Shown here one piece after another: positions 63,161 to 64,000 of a stretch of 64,000 bases of DNA. This DNA is from Bacilli bacterium (lineage in GTDB: Bacteria; Bacillota_I; Bacilli_A; RF39; UBA660). The DNA is taken from NCBI GenBank assembly GCA_017434825.1, contig JAFSGC010000007.1, forward strand, positions 23,378-87,377, in the 5' to 3' direction. Numbering within the stretch: the first letter of the stretch is position 1; each line of letters starts with the position of its first letter. Under the pieces are notes generated by a model. It was not told where the DNA came from. It did not search any database and was given only the letters and a program-made list of their open reading frames with translations. Both the position numbers and the translations under genes were made by a program.

Positions 63161-63203
63161 AGAACTAACAGATAAATAGTAATTTGTTTGTTAGGAGGAT
63201 TTT

Positions 63204-63530
63204 ATGAAGAAATATTTAAAAGAAATTATTACAGTTTTATTACAATTATTTATGTTTTATATATTTCCGTTATTTGCAGGTCCTACTGATACAATGGGTA
63301 TGGTATTATTAATAATATTAGCTACTTTATTATTAGCTACAATTTTAGGAACAATATCAAATAATAAGATTAAATATTGTTATCCAATATTAGTAGCGTT
63401 ATTATTTATACCTAGCATATGGATTTATTATAACGAATCGGCATTAATACATTCTGTTTGGTATTTAGTAGTATCAGCAATTGGATTATTAATAGGTATG
63501 ACTATTAATAAATTAATATATAAAAAATAA
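63204..63530 (+). CDS. Small multi-pass membrane protein
   Basis: The function of this 108-residue protein is not recognised. It has four predicted membrane helices separated by short basic loops and ends in KLIYKK. TTAGGAGGA lies just before the ATG, so it is well set for translation. It starts a run of short membrane genes with strong ribosome sites (next at 63556 and 63893), which look like one operon. The general plan resembles the following broken gene, so the two may be distant paralogues. Confidence 0.7.
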   Translation: MKKYLKEIITVLLQLFMFYIFPLFAGPTDTMGMVLLIILATLLLATILGTISNNKIKYCYPILVALLFIPSIWIYYNESALIHSVWYLVVSAIGLLIGMTINKLIYKK

Positions 63531-63555
63531 ATTACAATTTATAAAGGAGTAAAGT

Positions 63556-63860
63556 ATGAAAAGAATTATAAAAATTATTTCCCCAAGTTTATTAATGGTA
63601 ATGTTAATTTTCTTATGGAGAGATGGCAAAGATATATTAAACGGAATATATATATAGCATTTCCACTTATGTATATTATACTCGGGATAATAAGTTCAGA
63701 TTTAAAAAAAGAATTATTAGTTAGTTTAATATTATTATCGATAGCATTTTTGATACCGATCAATTTGATGTTTAATATGGGAACTTGTATTGATTTAGTA
63801 ATTATTTATACAATACTAAGTTGTATTAGTTATTTTGTAAAAAGAAAAATAAAGAAGTAA
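63556..63860 (+). pseudogene. Small membrane protein gene broken in an AT-dinucleotide tract
   Basis: From the ATG at 63556, after AAAGGAG, 33 codons are read to a TAG at the AT repeat (63646-63656). The next frame then continues to 63860 with FPLMYIILGIISSDLKKELL and further helices. Removing one AT unit joins both parts into a 101-residue protein with three or four membrane helices. This may be a true pseudogene, a phase-variable gene or a sequence error. The family is not recognised. Confidence 0.65.
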
Positions 63861-63892
63861 TACAAATTACAATTTTTAAAGGAGATATATTA

Positions 63893-64000
63893 TGGGAGAA
63901 TTTATAATACAAATAATAATAGGTTTAATTATAATAATTATAGGGATATTGAATATGAAAGGAAACATATCTTTACTACATTCTTATCATAGAAAAAGAG
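63893..64000 (+). CDS. DUF3784-like small membrane protein, partial
   Basis: The ATG at 63893 follows AAAGGAGATAT. The 36 visible codons give one hydrophobic helix and then NMKGNISLLHSYHRKR, which resembles the start of DUF3784 proteins (a membrane helix followed by an LHxYHR motif). The rest lies beyond the window. It appears to be the third gene of the small-membrane-protein block. Confidence 0.65.

Noticed and set aside
1..64000. Mycoplasma-type genetic code (UGA as Trp), because of the low GC content
   Set aside because: TGA ends the ComK-like gene and yabG, and tryptophans are encoded by TGG throughout, so the standard code applies.
1..64000. CRISPR array, insertion sequence, prophage or tRNA gene
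   Set aside because: No regularly spaced repeats, transposase or phage genes, or tRNA-like cloverleaf sequences were found on reading both strands.

Overview
This window is a replication-origin region from a low-GC, endospore-forming member of the Bacillota, most likely class Bacilli and possibly an uncultured gut lineage. The evidence is the A+T-rich sequence, AGGAGG-type ribosome sites, a T-box leader, a Bacillus-like gene order, and sporulation genes (spo0A, yabP, yabQ, spoVG, yabG, spoVT, bofA, spoIIR, spoIID, spoIIQ). TGA is used as a stop (for example by the ComK-like gene), so the code is standard and not the mycoplasma code. No tRNA gene, rRNA gene, CRISPR array, transposase or prophage was seen. 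No gene-free stretch exceeds 300 bases.

Strand layout points to oriC at about 37.2-38.9 kb. Almost everything to the left is on the minus strand and almost everything to the right is on the plus strand, so genes mostly run away from dnaA. DnaA-box-like 9-mers lie on both sides of dnaA.

Left arm, read from the origin outward: dnaA, dnaN, a ComK-like gene where Bacillus subtilis has yaaA, recF, gyrB and gyrA. Two perfect parS sites follow, then the SRP RNA, tadA, dnaX, ybaB, recR, bofA, holB, ricT, a TrmN6-like methylase, pth, mfd and spoVT. Next come a T-box leader with metG, then tatD, a 3D-domain protein, rsmA, yabG, veg and spoVG. After these are a hypothetical membrane-anchored protein, yabP-yabQ-divIC, a lone plus-strand clpP, a TGS-type uridine kinase-like gene, gap and pgk, spo0A and gpmI. 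The arm ends in the S10 ribosomal protein operon, rpsJ to rplX, which is cut by the window edge.

Right arm: a cation diffusion facilitator, rpmH-rnpA-yidC-jag, mnmE-mnmG-rsmG, noc, a minus-strand PBP1A, argS-rpoE and prfA-prmC-spoIIR-mntP. Then come murA, an SGNH-like protein, rpmE, rpiB, a DUF1146 protein, spoIID, spoIIQ, an unknown ORF, csp, hpf and secA. The last kilobase, just after secA, is an accessory block of small membrane proteins with a broken reading frame and short repeats.

The most interesting layer is chromosome organisation. The ParB-family gene at 46.0 kb carries Noc-type specificity residues. Three perfect and one near-perfect copy of the Noc site ATTTCCCGGGAAAT lie inside tatD, mfd and dnaX. 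Two canonical parS sites lie between gyrA and the SRP RNA, one of them forming the stem of the gyrA terminator. So both ParB-type and Noc-type sites are present, but no parA or second parB lies beside noc.
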